Source: Epithemia pelagica (Eukaryota; Bacillariophyta; Bacillariophyceae; Surirellales; Surirellaceae). From it: 64,000 bases of DNA. The notes under the pieces were generated by a model. That model did not search any database. It saw only the letters and a list, made by a program, of their open reading frames with translations, and was not told the origin of the DNA. Both the position numbers and the translations under genes were made by a program. Positions 9,904 to 19,700 of the stretch are shown one piece after another. Each line of letters begins with the position of its first letter. Position 1 is the first letter of the stretch. Location: assembly GCA_946965045.2 (NCBI GenBank), contig OX337231.1:930001-994000 (forward strand), written 5' to 3'.

Positions 9904-11469
9904 ATGATGAAAGAAAAGAATCAACCAGTACTGGACTTGGACGAAGCTGCAAGGATTCGCGTTGTCGCGGGTTCCTCTCCGCCATGGGTCGAATCCGAGA
10001 TGGTGTCGAATGCAATGAAGCATATAGACTTTCTGCAGCGTCTCCATACTACAGGGGTGACATTGCAAAAACCATCACCAAAATCACTGGATCGGTATCT
10101 CAATCACTGGCTCTGTCTGGTTTATTATTACAAACGGGATGCCATCCTGATCCCTCCGCCGGACATTGCCTGGCTCTGGCATTGTCATCGACTCGCACCT
10201 CTCCACTACGAATCCTATTGCATGGACCGATTTGGGAGAATCCTTGAGTCCAGGGCACCCTTTGACTTTGTGGAGCCGCACAATGTCAGTGGCAACCAAG
10301 CACATTACTACTGGTGTAACATGTTTCCTCATGAACCATTTTTTCTTGACCAAAACGCCAAGGACGACGAAACATACAAGGGCAAGCACCAGCGTGGCAT
10401 CAATTCATCCCAGGCAATCCAAGTCCCGGAATCGTTGACCATAAATATGCCAAATGGATTTGATTTGGTGGCCTCTGCTCGACGGCAATGCGACTTTTTG
10501 TGGAATGTCACACAACCCAGGTTTCGAGATCCAGCCTTTGTCCGCGAGGGCGTTACTCAGTACATGAAGTTTTTAGCATTGAGCCAAATGGCCATGCTCT
10601 CGCCGTCGTCCTCCTCCTCCCTTTCACGGACGCTCTTAGTTCCCATGTATCAAATTGACTTGATTTGGCACACTCATATTTTGATGGGAATTGAGCGCTA
10701 CAATCAAGATTGTATGGAAGTCCGTGGGCGCCATCTTGCCAGTCCGGGGTCCAAATTTTTCCACGACGACTCACTGGATGATCGCAGTGCGGGAAGTCCT
10801 TTGGACATATCCTTTCAGCACACTTGTCGCCGATGGAAAGCAGTTTACGACGAGGAATATTGGGTTGAAGGTGGCATGTATCGTGGACCTCCCCCTTCCG
10901 AGTTCTATCATACATCCTGGACTCCACACACAAACACGCAGCCGATAGTAGCGGCATCAGTGTGCAATCCAGATAAGAGAGCCACCGCTGATACAACCAA
11001 CACCAAGGGCAAGAAACGTTACCAGGTGTTCGCCGAAACGCTGGTTCGAAGCAAACCCATCACCAACACTCAACAGAAAGAAGCAGCTCAAAACACCCCT
11101 TGCCATAAATCCAGAAGGCGGTTCCACGTCGTTATGGAATCCATTGCCTTGTGGTGGAAACGTTGGATAATGCCCGCCGATAAAGAAGCGCGACTGGCTC
11201 GCCGGGCCGAACGAATGCGAGTACGGCAAGAAAGAATGGATGCCGCGGCCGCTCGAGCCAGTCGAGGATACTATGGCGGTGGTGGTGGAGGTGGTTATGG
11301 CGGTGGTGCAGGTTGTGGAGGATGTTGCTTTGGTGGTGGCGGAGGAGGTGGTTGTGGAGGAGGTGGTTGCGGCGGTGGCGGAGGATGCGGTGGTGGTGGA
11401 GGCGGCGGTGGCTGTGGAGGCGGTGGTGGAGGAGGAGGTTGTGGAGGCGGTGGATGTGGCGGAGGATAG
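9904..11469 (+). CDS. Glycine-rich domain-containing protein (GRDP/DUF1399-like)
   Basis: A 521-residue protein of the GRDP-like family, found in plants, fungi and protists with poorly defined roles in stress and development. Two copies of the diagnostic block are seen. The first, near residue 85, is PDIAWLWHCHRLAPLHYESYC. The second, near 248, is QIDLIWHTHILMGIERYNQDC, followed by a GRHLA...HDD segment. In related proteins this 'D-x-x-W-H-x-H' motif marks each half of the domain. A basic helical stretch precedes a C-terminal tail (about 455-521) made almost only of Gly with regularly spaced Cys. ATG at 9904 is the first in frame after a stop at 9778; an upstream exon cannot be excluded. It is convergent with the sulfotransferase gene. 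Confidence 0.82.
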   Translation: MMKEKNQPVLDLDEAARIRVVAGSSPPWVESEMVSNAMKHIDFLQRLHTTGVTLQKPSPKSLDRYLNHWLCLVYYYKRDAILIPPPDIAWLWHCHRLAPLHYESYCMDRFGRILESRAPFDFVEPHNVSGNQAHYYWCNMFPHEPFFLDQNAKDDETYKGKHQRGINSSQAIQVPESLTINMPNGFDLVASARRQCDFLWNVTQPRFRDPAFVREGVTQYMKFLALSQMAMLSPSSSSSLSRTLLVPMYQIDLIWHTHILMGIERYNQDCMEVRGRHLASPGSKFFHDDSLDDRSAGSPLDISFQHTCRRWKAVYDEEYWVEGGMYRGPPPSEFYHTSWTPHTNTQPIVAASVCNPDKRATADTTNTKGKKRYQVFAETLVRSKPITNTQQKEAAQNTPCHKSRRRFHVVMESIALWWKRWIMPADKEARLARRAERMRVRQERMDAAAARASRGYYGGGGGGGYGGGAGCGGCCFGGGGGGGCGGGGCGGGGGCGGGGGGGGCGGGGGGGGCGGGGCGGG

Positions 11470-12070
11470 TGCATGTTCGACTAGAGCCTCTGATGTTCAT
11501 TCTGATTGGTCCTCGTATTCTTATACAGCACATTGAACCATAGTAAGAATCTGTTTCTCTGGTAGAGGCAATGTAAATAGTCTTGGAATAAGGGGACACG
11601 GTGTCTTTCATTCATGATTTCCCGTTGGATCACATTCCGGGTTCCTTCTTGCCATTGGACTTGAAGGTGAATGACCGTTCTCCCGTGAAAAGCAACATCA
11701 ACTCTTTTGATCAGTCCCAATCTTGCGAGCTTCGAATTTTGAGAAAATCTCTTAATGTCTCTACCGAACGGCCCCATCATTATGAGAAACAATAGAGATC
11801 CAACAACTTGCTCCGACGCCTTTCTGTCGAGTTTTTTCAAGGATAGTTGGTTTCAGCTAGAAATCAAGGCCTCACCTGCGTTGGAATACCACCGTAGCCA
11901 ACATGTCGGCGGCGCCCATGCCGCCGTCCACACGACGGTCATTTTTTCGCTCTTTGATTCTGCCTTGATCGGTTGGTACCAGATATACGGTATTCCCTAC
12001 AAAAGGGAATAGTCAATCTAGACTCATAGAGAGCTCTGATAATATCTCCCCCATACAGCTGTGATACTGA
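11470..12070. other. Convergent intergenic region
   Basis: About 600 bp between the 3' ends of the GRDP-like and sulfotransferase genes. An 85-codon open frame at 11755-12012 (+) has no recognisable protein features and I do not call it a gene. No repeat or RNA seen. Confidence 0.4.
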
Positions 12071-13444
12071 TTAGCTCCACAAGGTATCCACTGTTGCGTT
12101 TAGTTGTGGAAGAATAGAGAACTGTCGATCATAACAGGCATGTCCACATCCAAAGTCACGAGCATAGCACGACTGTTTCGCTTTGTCCAGTTGCAATGAA
12201 CCGTTGGATGTGCAAGGCCAAAATGTTTCATTGAAGCAAGCTTGTCCCAAGACAATTTGGAGTTGCTTCCAACCTTTTACGGCCTTGTCTACTTGTGCCA
12301 GTCCAATATGCTGCTCAATCGTCTTGTGTAGAGACGCTTGTACAGATGCATGCAAAAGGCGATCGATCATGTGTTTGCGCTTCCATTCTCCCTTATTGGA
12401 TTCCATAAAGTTCTGTAGGGATGGTGTCAACAAGGGCGGAATCAATCGCACACAGCGCTTCTTTTGAGAGTACCAGCTTCCTGATTGTTTGCTACTCGTC
12501 ACCATCAAATCACCAATGGGAAGTTCCGTCAGCCACGCAAACACCACCATGGACTTGGTCATTTCTTCCACCAGAAACAAATAATCGTAGCTGTTCAAAA
12601 TCGACTGGACCACATGAACTGCATTCATGTGCTTACCAGAAGCGTCTGACAATCGGGTATACTCTGTAATATAGTTTCCCTGCAGTTCTTCAAGGCCTTT
12701 GATCACAAAGGAATCGGATGGTTGCCGTCGCAATGGTTGGTCATCGTGATGCAATTTATCGGCAGCAGCATTGGACTGACGTTTCGCTTGGAGACTAACA
12801 CGATGAAAATAAATATCACTCAAGGCACGATTGTTCGGATTCCGAATCGGAGCAAACAAAAATAGCCTCTGTCGTTCCATCCCACAAACGCGTTGGGATA
12901 GATTGTGTTGGCGGGCTGATCCATGCGCCCAGTACACGGTTGAACAATTGTTTCGATCCGCAATTCGTAGCACCAGACCAGCCATGGTACTGCTTGCTGA
13001 TTTGGGAACCTTGATGAGCCAAAGTACACTTTCACCAGTAGGAATGGAAGATAAGTGAGCAGGAGTGCTGTCCGCGGTGCGTCCTTGATGCGGCGAACAA
13101 AAGCCTTTCAACGGCTTCTTGTTCCAAACCCTTGCAATGCGTCTAGCAGTCTCTTGCAAACATTCGTCATCCATGAGGCAACATTCTTCTTCACTCATTG
13201 TATCAGAGCAAGAAGCTGTTGTTCTGGAAACAATGGTCGAGTTTCTTGTCGGTTTCTCCATAATCCATTCATGATTGTTTATTACAGTCGGATCTGTCAC
13301 AGCTTCAAAGAATTTTGTACCAATCAAAACATGAAGAAGGATATACACAACAATTGCCACTGGGGGATACTGACAAAGCAATCGGCGGCGACGGCGGCTC
13401 CGACGAGAACCAAGAGAAGACAGTGAATTACCAGGTCGACTCAT
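12071..13444 (-). CDS. Golgi-type sulfotransferase (type II membrane protein)
   Basis: Transfers sulfate from PAPS, probably to glycans in the secretory pathway. The 457-residue protein starts with a basic cytosolic tail (SRRSRRRRR), then one membrane anchor, about residues 28-48 (PVAIVVYILLHVLIG). The 5'-phosphosulfate loop is visible as LIKVPKSASSTMAG near residue 145. The 3'-phosphate motif is FAPIRNPNNRALSDIYFHR near residue 200, with the Arg and Ser expected to contact PAPS. Several NxS/T sites and a Cys-rich C-terminus fit a lumenal domain. The acceptor substrate is unknown; sulfated polysaccharide synthesis is an inference. ATG at 13444 is chosen; a longer frame begins at TTG. Confidence 0.8.
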   Translation of the reverse strand: MSRPGNSLSSLGSRRSRRRRRLLCQYPPVAIVVYILLHVLIGTKFFEAVTDPTVINNHEWIMEKPTRNSTIVSRTTASCSDTMSEEECCLMDDECLQETARRIARVWNKKPLKGFCSPHQGRTADSTPAHLSSIPTGESVLWLIKVPKSASSTMAGLVLRIADRNNCSTVYWAHGSARQHNLSQRVCGMERQRLFLFAPIRNPNNRALSDIYFHRVSLQAKRQSNAAADKLHHDDQPLRRQPSDSFVIKGLEELQGNYITEYTRLSDASGKHMNAVHVVQSILNSYDYLFLVEEMTKSMVVFAWLTELPIGDLMVTSSKQSGSWYSQKKRCVRLIPPLLTPSLQNFMESNKGEWKRKHMIDRLLHASVQASLHKTIEQHIGLAQVDKAVKGWKQLQIVLGQACFNETFWPCTSNGSLQLDKAKQSCYARDFGCGHACYDRQFSILPQLNATVDTLWS

Positions 13445-13957
13445 GCCTCGCTGTCCCTCTTCAGTGGACAACCTGCATTCGGTCTATGGGAGTTTCTCCA
13501 CGCACCACCAGCACATTGCAAACAAAGAAGAAATAATTGTTCACTCATCGATTGATTCCATCAGTCATCGTCATGGTGATCGCTTCGATATGAGCTACCC
13601 TTGCTAGGTAATGCACGATTTCTGAGGTTCCTCTATCTAGGAGAAGAGCAAGTGAAAAGGGCAAAGATTCTTCTCCTCGTCCGCCAACCATCATCTTTTC
13701 TCCCAGACAACTTTCCAGTACCAACCGTGTTCAGGAGAATAGGATCTTCGATCTACCTATTCGTTAGTTCACGTGTTTCGCTTTCGCAGAAAACTGGAAA
13801 CGTGTTGGCAAGTTGAAGATGGAGGTGTAAACAGCAGCATTCCAATGTTCGACGAAACATGGCAGATTGTACGACATGCTCTAGGTAGTCGACAACAAAT
13901 CACTTTCGCTGTCACTGTCCACATTCACAGTTCTCACAGAGTGGTTGGTTTTGATTC
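13445..13957. other. Intergenic region
   Basis: About 510 bp upstream of the sulfotransferase gene and downstream of the phosphatase gene on the same strand. No convincing gene; a 71-codon open frame at 13601-13816 (+) has no recognisable features. Confidence 0.4.
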
Positions 13958-15268
13958 TTATACCGTGTCTGTATATCCTTTGCTCTCCGCATCTGCTTTG
14001 TCCGGTTGTGGATGTGGCTCGGGTTCAAACGAACCATGATCCGCAAGTTTGGTGCCGTCCAAACCGGCATGTTGTTGTTGCAATTTGGCATGGAATTGTT
14101 GAATGGTTTCTTGTTTCCACAAGGTTTTTCGTACCTTGCGCAATTGATACAATTCTTGATTCAAGGTTTTGCAAGACGCTTGATTCGGGTCGCCTTGTTG
14201 TTTGGCCAAGAGCCAGGCCAAGACACCGGCCGCCGATCGTCCATGACCGGCCCGACAATGGACATAGACGCGGCCACCATTACGAAATTGTTGTTGAATG
14301 AATTGCACCGTTGCTTCCAAGGCTTGCAGGGATGGTTCAAAATGATCGGGTGTCGGAAGATGCAATTGGGTAATCCCCAATTTCTCATACTGTTGGACGG
14401 GACCTTCGTATTCTTCACAAAAGTTGACCACTCCACGAACCTATCCAAGCGTACACAGATGCAAGGAGGAGAATGTAGGTATACCATTAGACCGTCAGCC
14501 ACATAGTTGACCAGAGAACAAATAAAAACAAGAGAACCAAATGAGTACTTTACGACCGAGGATATGAAGGGAGTATGTTCCTCATCTCGTTCTTCGTCTG
14601 CAGTTGTCACGTACATCGTATTTATGGAAGAGCTTTTCGGGAAAGCCGGCAAATCCAAAGGGTGCACCACCCATGACCACAACGTCGTCAATTTCGGTAC
14701 ACCAGTCATTGCCCAGCCTCCATCGTTGTCGAACTACGGTCAATGGCAAGGTCGGCCAAAACAAGGTGTGACTGACGACACGGGAAATTGGCAAGGGCAA
14801 CCAATGTTTTTGATTCAAAATGTACAAGACAACAGCCACGGCTGTCATGGATTGAAATCCGACGCGTGCGGCCGATACCAGCGTGGTGGTGGACCATGGC
14901 GGCGGTGATGGTGTCGTCGTTGTTTGTGTTTCATTGGTGGTGGTCGTTGTTGTGTTGTTGGAAAAGGTGGTATTGGAATGTTTGACACTACCAAGGGACA
15001 ATCCCCACCTCCTATCATCCGTGCCTCCACCACCACCACCACGATATCGCTCGTGAAGCAACAGCAGCGAGTTTGACACGTCGTATGACTGTTGAAGGGA
15101 ACTGGCCTCGGTTCGGTCCACCACCGAGGCGCCAGTGCGAGACATGGGAGTCGCCGTATCGAAGGGATCTAAAGGAGACATGATACTGCACAAGACAAGT
15201 GGCAAGAGATGATATTCCAAGAAGAGAAGAACTTCCAATCGTCTCTTGTTGTTACAGTTTGCTGTCAT
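13958..15268 (-). CDS. PTPMT1-like dual-specificity phosphatase, two exons
   Basis: Protein-tyrosine-phosphatase fold of the PTPMT1 type, whose known members dephosphorylate phosphatidylglycerophosphate for cardiolipin synthesis in mitochondria. Exon 1 is 14615-15268 and exon 2 is 13958-14440. Joining them at a phase-0 intron (donor GTACGT, acceptor TAG) gives ...HKYDVRGVVNFCEEYEGP, the family's continuous block, and a 378-residue protein. Other marks are WCTEIDDVVVMGGAPFGFAG before the junction and the active-site loop VHCRAGHGRS near residue 277, with catalytic Cys and Arg present. The N-terminal 170 residues are an unusual extension: Thr/Asn-rich, with a membrane-like segment (AVAVVLYILN). 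A second start, Met30, is possible. The natural substrate here is inferred. Confidence 0.82.
14441..14614 (-). other. Intron of the PTPMT1-like phosphatase gene
   Basis: 174-nt spliceosomal intron inferred from the broken domain. Read on the minus strand it starts GTACGT and ends GGATAG, phase 0. Unspliced reading hits a stop 12 codons after the donor, and the downstream exon has no own N-terminus for the domain. Confidence 0.75.
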
Positions 15269-15653
15269 ACAAGGTTATAGACCTTACACTTTTTACATTT
15301 ACACTGCGTGACATGCCTACGAGCGCCGTCATGTATTTTATCCGCGACCGGATCACAAAAGCCGAGGTGGAAGATCGAAGCACCTCTTGGCTTGGCGATC
15401 CCTTGGCGGGTTTTGTTGCGTTACTGCTGATCGACACATAGTGTTATCGTTGTTGTGTCTCATCGTTCTTTCTCGCGTGTTCTATATGTCTAATCATTCT
15501 CGTGGTGGAGAGACGTTCAATTCCATCGCAGCATTCGCTATATAGTTAGTAGCACAGCAACACACGCCGTTTCGGTATCCCCCGAGTGTCCAGAGGTGCT
15601 CCTCGTTTGTATTGTGAAACAAGGACAAGACTCTTCATTCCCCGTATTCCAGC
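15269..15653. other. Divergent intergenic region
   Basis: 385 bp between the phosphatase gene and the basic nuclear-like protein gene. Nothing recognised apart from the presumed promoters. Confidence 0.4.
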
Positions 15654-16553
15654 ATGGTGGATGATACCAATAGTTCAAATGATGCATTGACTGTCGATTC
15701 TAGTTCGAAGGAAGAGCAAGAGTTGGACAATGACAAGAAGGACGACGACAAGAGCCACAACAGTTCTGTCCCAGATACCAATGACACTACCACTCCCCGA
15801 AACAGTTATTTGGAAATGGTGGCTGCCAAACGAGCACGAAATGAGGCCATGATTCAACAATTGGGAATTCCGCAATTGCTAAAAAAGAAACCCTCCAAAA
15901 AAACTAGCTCAACATCCAAAAAATCATCACAAGCCAAACCAGAACCGGTCCGGGTCAGTTCGCGCATTCGCAAAAAACCAGCCGAATATGCCAAGGGATT
16001 GACCGAATTTGGAGACGAGCCTGTGGGACGAGGACGACGAAGCTTGCGCTCGCAAAGGCGAAGGGTACCGTCTCCACGCCAAATGTCCAAGGAATCTCCT
16101 CGTGAATCGTCCCCAACGGCTGTGCAGCAAGAGGCCTTGCAGTCCGATCGTGCCTTTTCCAAACAACAACAGAATGGGGGTAGCAACCGTCCTTCGTCCT
16201 TGGATTGGTTGGACGATCTGCGACATTATTTGGTTCATGTCGATGGTATTAGTCCCAGCAATGTCTCGCGTGTCATGTCACAAGTGATTAAATTGGCCGA
16301 CGGTCGAGGCATTGGCTATCGACGATGGCCATCAAATGTCATCTTTGCCCAAGGATCTCCCGTCCATCCCGCCACGACCGACTTGGACGCTCTGTACGAA
16401 ACGGCCATGGACTATGAAACTCAATATGGACGAGATTTGGGCAATGGATGGCTCTTGGCGCATCCCATTCAAAAACTCATTCAATTTGAACCGTGGTGGA
16501 AAGAATTCAAACAAAAAGGAGTACCCGTGGACGAGACGAACCCTTCCAAATAA
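15654..16553 (+). CDS. Unknown basic, probably nuclear protein
   Basis: 299 residues, not recognised. Residues 1-45 are acidic and Ser/Thr-rich. Residues 48-75 hold 'YLEMVAAKRARNEAMIQQLGIPQLL', in which an Arg/Asn-rich helix precedes a Leu-Gly-Ile turn, resembling the N-terminal segment of WDR76-type proteins. A Lys/Ser-rich linker follows, then RVSSRIRKKPAEYAKGL and RRSLRSQRRR, typical of nuclear chromatin-associated tails. The C-terminal 110 residues (SLDWLDDLRHYLVHVDGIS onward) look folded, with many aromatic residues and a WWKEF end, but I know no domain that fits. Nuclear location is inferred from the basic patches. Confidence 0.65.
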   Translation: MVDDTNSSNDALTVDSSSKEEQELDNDKKDDDKSHNSSVPDTNDTTTPRNSYLEMVAAKRARNEAMIQQLGIPQLLKKKPSKKTSSTSKKSSQAKPEPVRVSSRIRKKPAEYAKGLTEFGDEPVGRGRRSLRSQRRRVPSPRQMSKESPRESSPTAVQQEALQSDRAFSKQQQNGGSNRPSSLDWLDDLRHYLVHVDGISPSNVSRVMSQVIKLADGRGIGYRRWPSNVIFAQGSPVHPATTDLDALYETAMDYETQYGRDLGNGWLLAHPIQKLIQFEPWWKEFKQKGVPVDETNPSK

Positions 16554-16774
16554 TGTGCGGTTTGGCGTAAGTTGTGTCTCTGGTTTGGGAGAGGGCTACT
16601 AGACGTTAAACTGAGAAGGATTGTGTGGGTGGAACGTAAAATTTTGAACTGTTATTGTCTTTGTATGGACTCTCTCTCTACTAGAGGAAAGATGCACCAG
16701 ACAGCCTCAATCTGTTTGAAGCTAGTTTTGACTTGTTCCTAGTCTTTAATGTCTCTATGATTGGGACCACGGTA

Positions 16775-19700
16775 TTACGGATATTCGTCGGCATATTTGG
16801 CAATCGTTTCATGAATCAAGACAAAGAGTTGTCCGACTCCGGCACGCATACCCGATGTGATTTGACGGCTGACCATGGGTGGACCATTGGGGAATTCTGG
16901 TTCCACCGAAAATTGCAATCGACAACTGTCGTGTCCCAAATTGATAATGGTAAATTGAGTCCAGGCCACAAAGGTTGACCCGTAGGGGACATCGGGAGTC
17001 AAGGCCTTTTTCTTGTAGGTAAAACAATAATCATTGTAGGCCACAATGTAGTGCGTTTCCGAACACATGTTGGCCTTGACAAAGGCTGACTTGGGCATGA
17101 GGTAGGAGGCTTCCTTTTCGGCTCCAATAAAATCTTGTTCACTGACACCTTCCGGAAGCTTTTTGGTAGAACCAATGTGTTCCGGGTGTCGATTCCAGCT
17201 TCCCATGGTGATATTGTCGTATTTGGCTTCGACACGGTACAAGGCTTCTGTAATGAAGGACGACTCCCCACTCAAAAAGGCCCACCGTAAACGACGAAAG
17301 CCTACCGGTACCTCCAATTCCAAACCCAAAAACTCTAAATGCTCGGGAACTTCAAAGCCAGCCGGTGGTTCTACCACATCCTTGTCCGCTGCAATGGCAG
17401 GTCCTAGCAAGGGGCCCAAAATATTCTCTTTGCCTCCTTCTTGGCCCTGTTTTTGCTTTTCCTTGTGATCCTTGGAATCGGCACGAATTTCACGGAGCGC
17501 CGACAGCATAAAGGCTGCTTGGAGCGACGCATGACGAATCCCAATTTCCATTTCCAATCCTCGTTCCTCCACGTAGTAAAAGATTTCGTCCGAGACACTG
17601 CTCAAAATAAAGTGACGAATCAGTGACCCAAAAAAGGTGTGATAACACAAGATGCACAAGGGTTGATAGAATAACCAATGCGTGTTGTGATACAACCACG
17701 ACATGATATGAGCTATAATATCGTGTCGTGTCAACTGTACCACATGCATAAAATACTCCCTACATTGGGCAAAAGCCGAAGGGTCCTTTGCTCCCGTCTG
17801 ATCGCCACCACCAGCAGCTTCCTCCTCCTCTCGTTGTTGTTTCTCTTCTTCTAACCGTCGTTCCCATCGTTCTTGACGAAGTCGGACGGCACGGTGCGTG
17901 GCCTTGAGAAGTTGTCTCCAATCAATCCGGAGCACGTTCACAGCCAGTACAAAATAAGGTCCGACACGGTATTCGATTTCGGTCTCAATCGCCACGCCAC
18001 GACGCTTCAACCGAGGTGTGAGCAGTCGATAAATGTCATTGGACAACTGAACGGCAATACGACGTGGTGTAAAGTCACTGCTCAATGCCAAACCGGCCAA
18101 ACGCACCAAATTCACGTGCGCGTACAAGCGAAATCGTTCAAAGCGTGTAAACTTGTCAACTTCTTCGGCACTTTCCCAGCGTTCTTGCGCCAATCGCTCC
18201 AATTCATTTTTGACCACTTGAATGCCATTTTTGACCATGACATTCAAATACATGGTTTTCTGATTGTGGACGACCAACTTTTGGTCTTGTACACTCGAAT
18301 TTTTCTTCCCTCGCGCATTGTACTCATCCCGGAATCCCTTCTTGTCAGTTCCTTCTTTCATCAATTGGTACGCATCCAAAAATTTGTTTTGTACCTTCGC
18401 GGCAAGTCCCTGTCCTTCGAAACGATTTCGATTTATTGGACTCTTCCGAAACCGCGAACGTCGAGCCAAGTCGTCATAATAGAACTTGTCGCGGGCCAAG
18501 AGTGCCAGCTGACGTTCCGCCTGAATTTCCTCCGGACTCAAAATTAGTCGACGGGCCTTTTCACACACATTCATCAACGCTTCATCGGCCAAAATGACAT
18601 AATCGCGAACCGCATTGGTCAACAACAAGGCTTCTTGTGGTTCTCCATCATCGGTATACTGCATGGAGTGTTCGGCGGTATGACGATCAATGCGATACGG
18701 AACGGAACTGTGGTTTTGTTCTCCTCCACTGCCTTCGAATTGTTGGAGCCGGGCTTCCGAGCGCAATTGCGGAACCAACGTATTTTGTGGAAGGAGGTAC
18801 TCATTGTCGGGCCAGTTTTCTACACCACCAGCAGGCGACTCTAGTGCTGTTGAGGGACGATGGTGGCCATCACCATCAACTAGATCAGCTTGATCCAAGT
18901 TAGACGAAGGCCGCATTGACGGGTACTCAACCTTATCTCCATTATTTTCGGCGTCATCGAAAAGACGTGTTTTTCCAGGCTCGTCCATATATTCAATCTC
19001 TTCCTTTTCCTCTTCCAAAACCTCATCAATCAAAGCGTCAGACAAACGTTGTTGTTTCTCGTCTACGACTTCGATGACGGAACTTCGCATTTGTGATGAT
19101 TCTTCCAGTATCAATATATCTTCTTGTTCAGAGGACCCTCCTTGCTGTGGCGGTTCTCCTTCCAAAATTTCATCCAACAAATCACTCGGCAAGGTTCTTA
19201 CATACGATGGCTTTACCGGTTGTCGTTGTTGTTCTTCTGATTCAAAATTAACAGAAAAGGTTGGTGATTTTTCTGACAGCTTGGGAGGTGCCTTTTCTTG
19301 TGTAAAGGACAATCGCCGCCGTTCGACCACCTCTTGCTCATTTTCTCCTGCTTCGTTGGCTTCTTTATGATTCGCGATGACATCTGTGTTTCGCCTGGAA
19401 AACCGAGGAGGAGAACCATCTCCATCATTGGACAGAACGACCTTGACCTCAGGTTCGTCTCCGCTTGCCGCTGCGGTGGTCAGGGTGGTGTTGGATGTGG
19501 TGTTGGAACCCTTGGCTTTGAGCATCCAGGGCAAACTATCCACTACTTGCCGAATATGATCTTGTTCATGTTTGTCGGCTGCTTCCAAAGTGGCAAAGGC
19601 CTTGCCGCAAACACCGCACATCCAGGCATCAGCCTCATCATCGTCCAGAGCAGGACCAATGTAACTCTGAATATCACCCCAAAACGGGGATTGAGAGGCC

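Noticed and set aside
11132-11611. 159-codon His/Leu/Arg-rich antisense frame over the GRDP tail
   Set aside because: It is the complement of the GGT/GGA/GGC repeat encoding the glycine tail.
13601-13816. 71-codon frame between the sulfotransferase and phosphatase genes
   Set aside because: Short, featureless and in a 3' flanking region.
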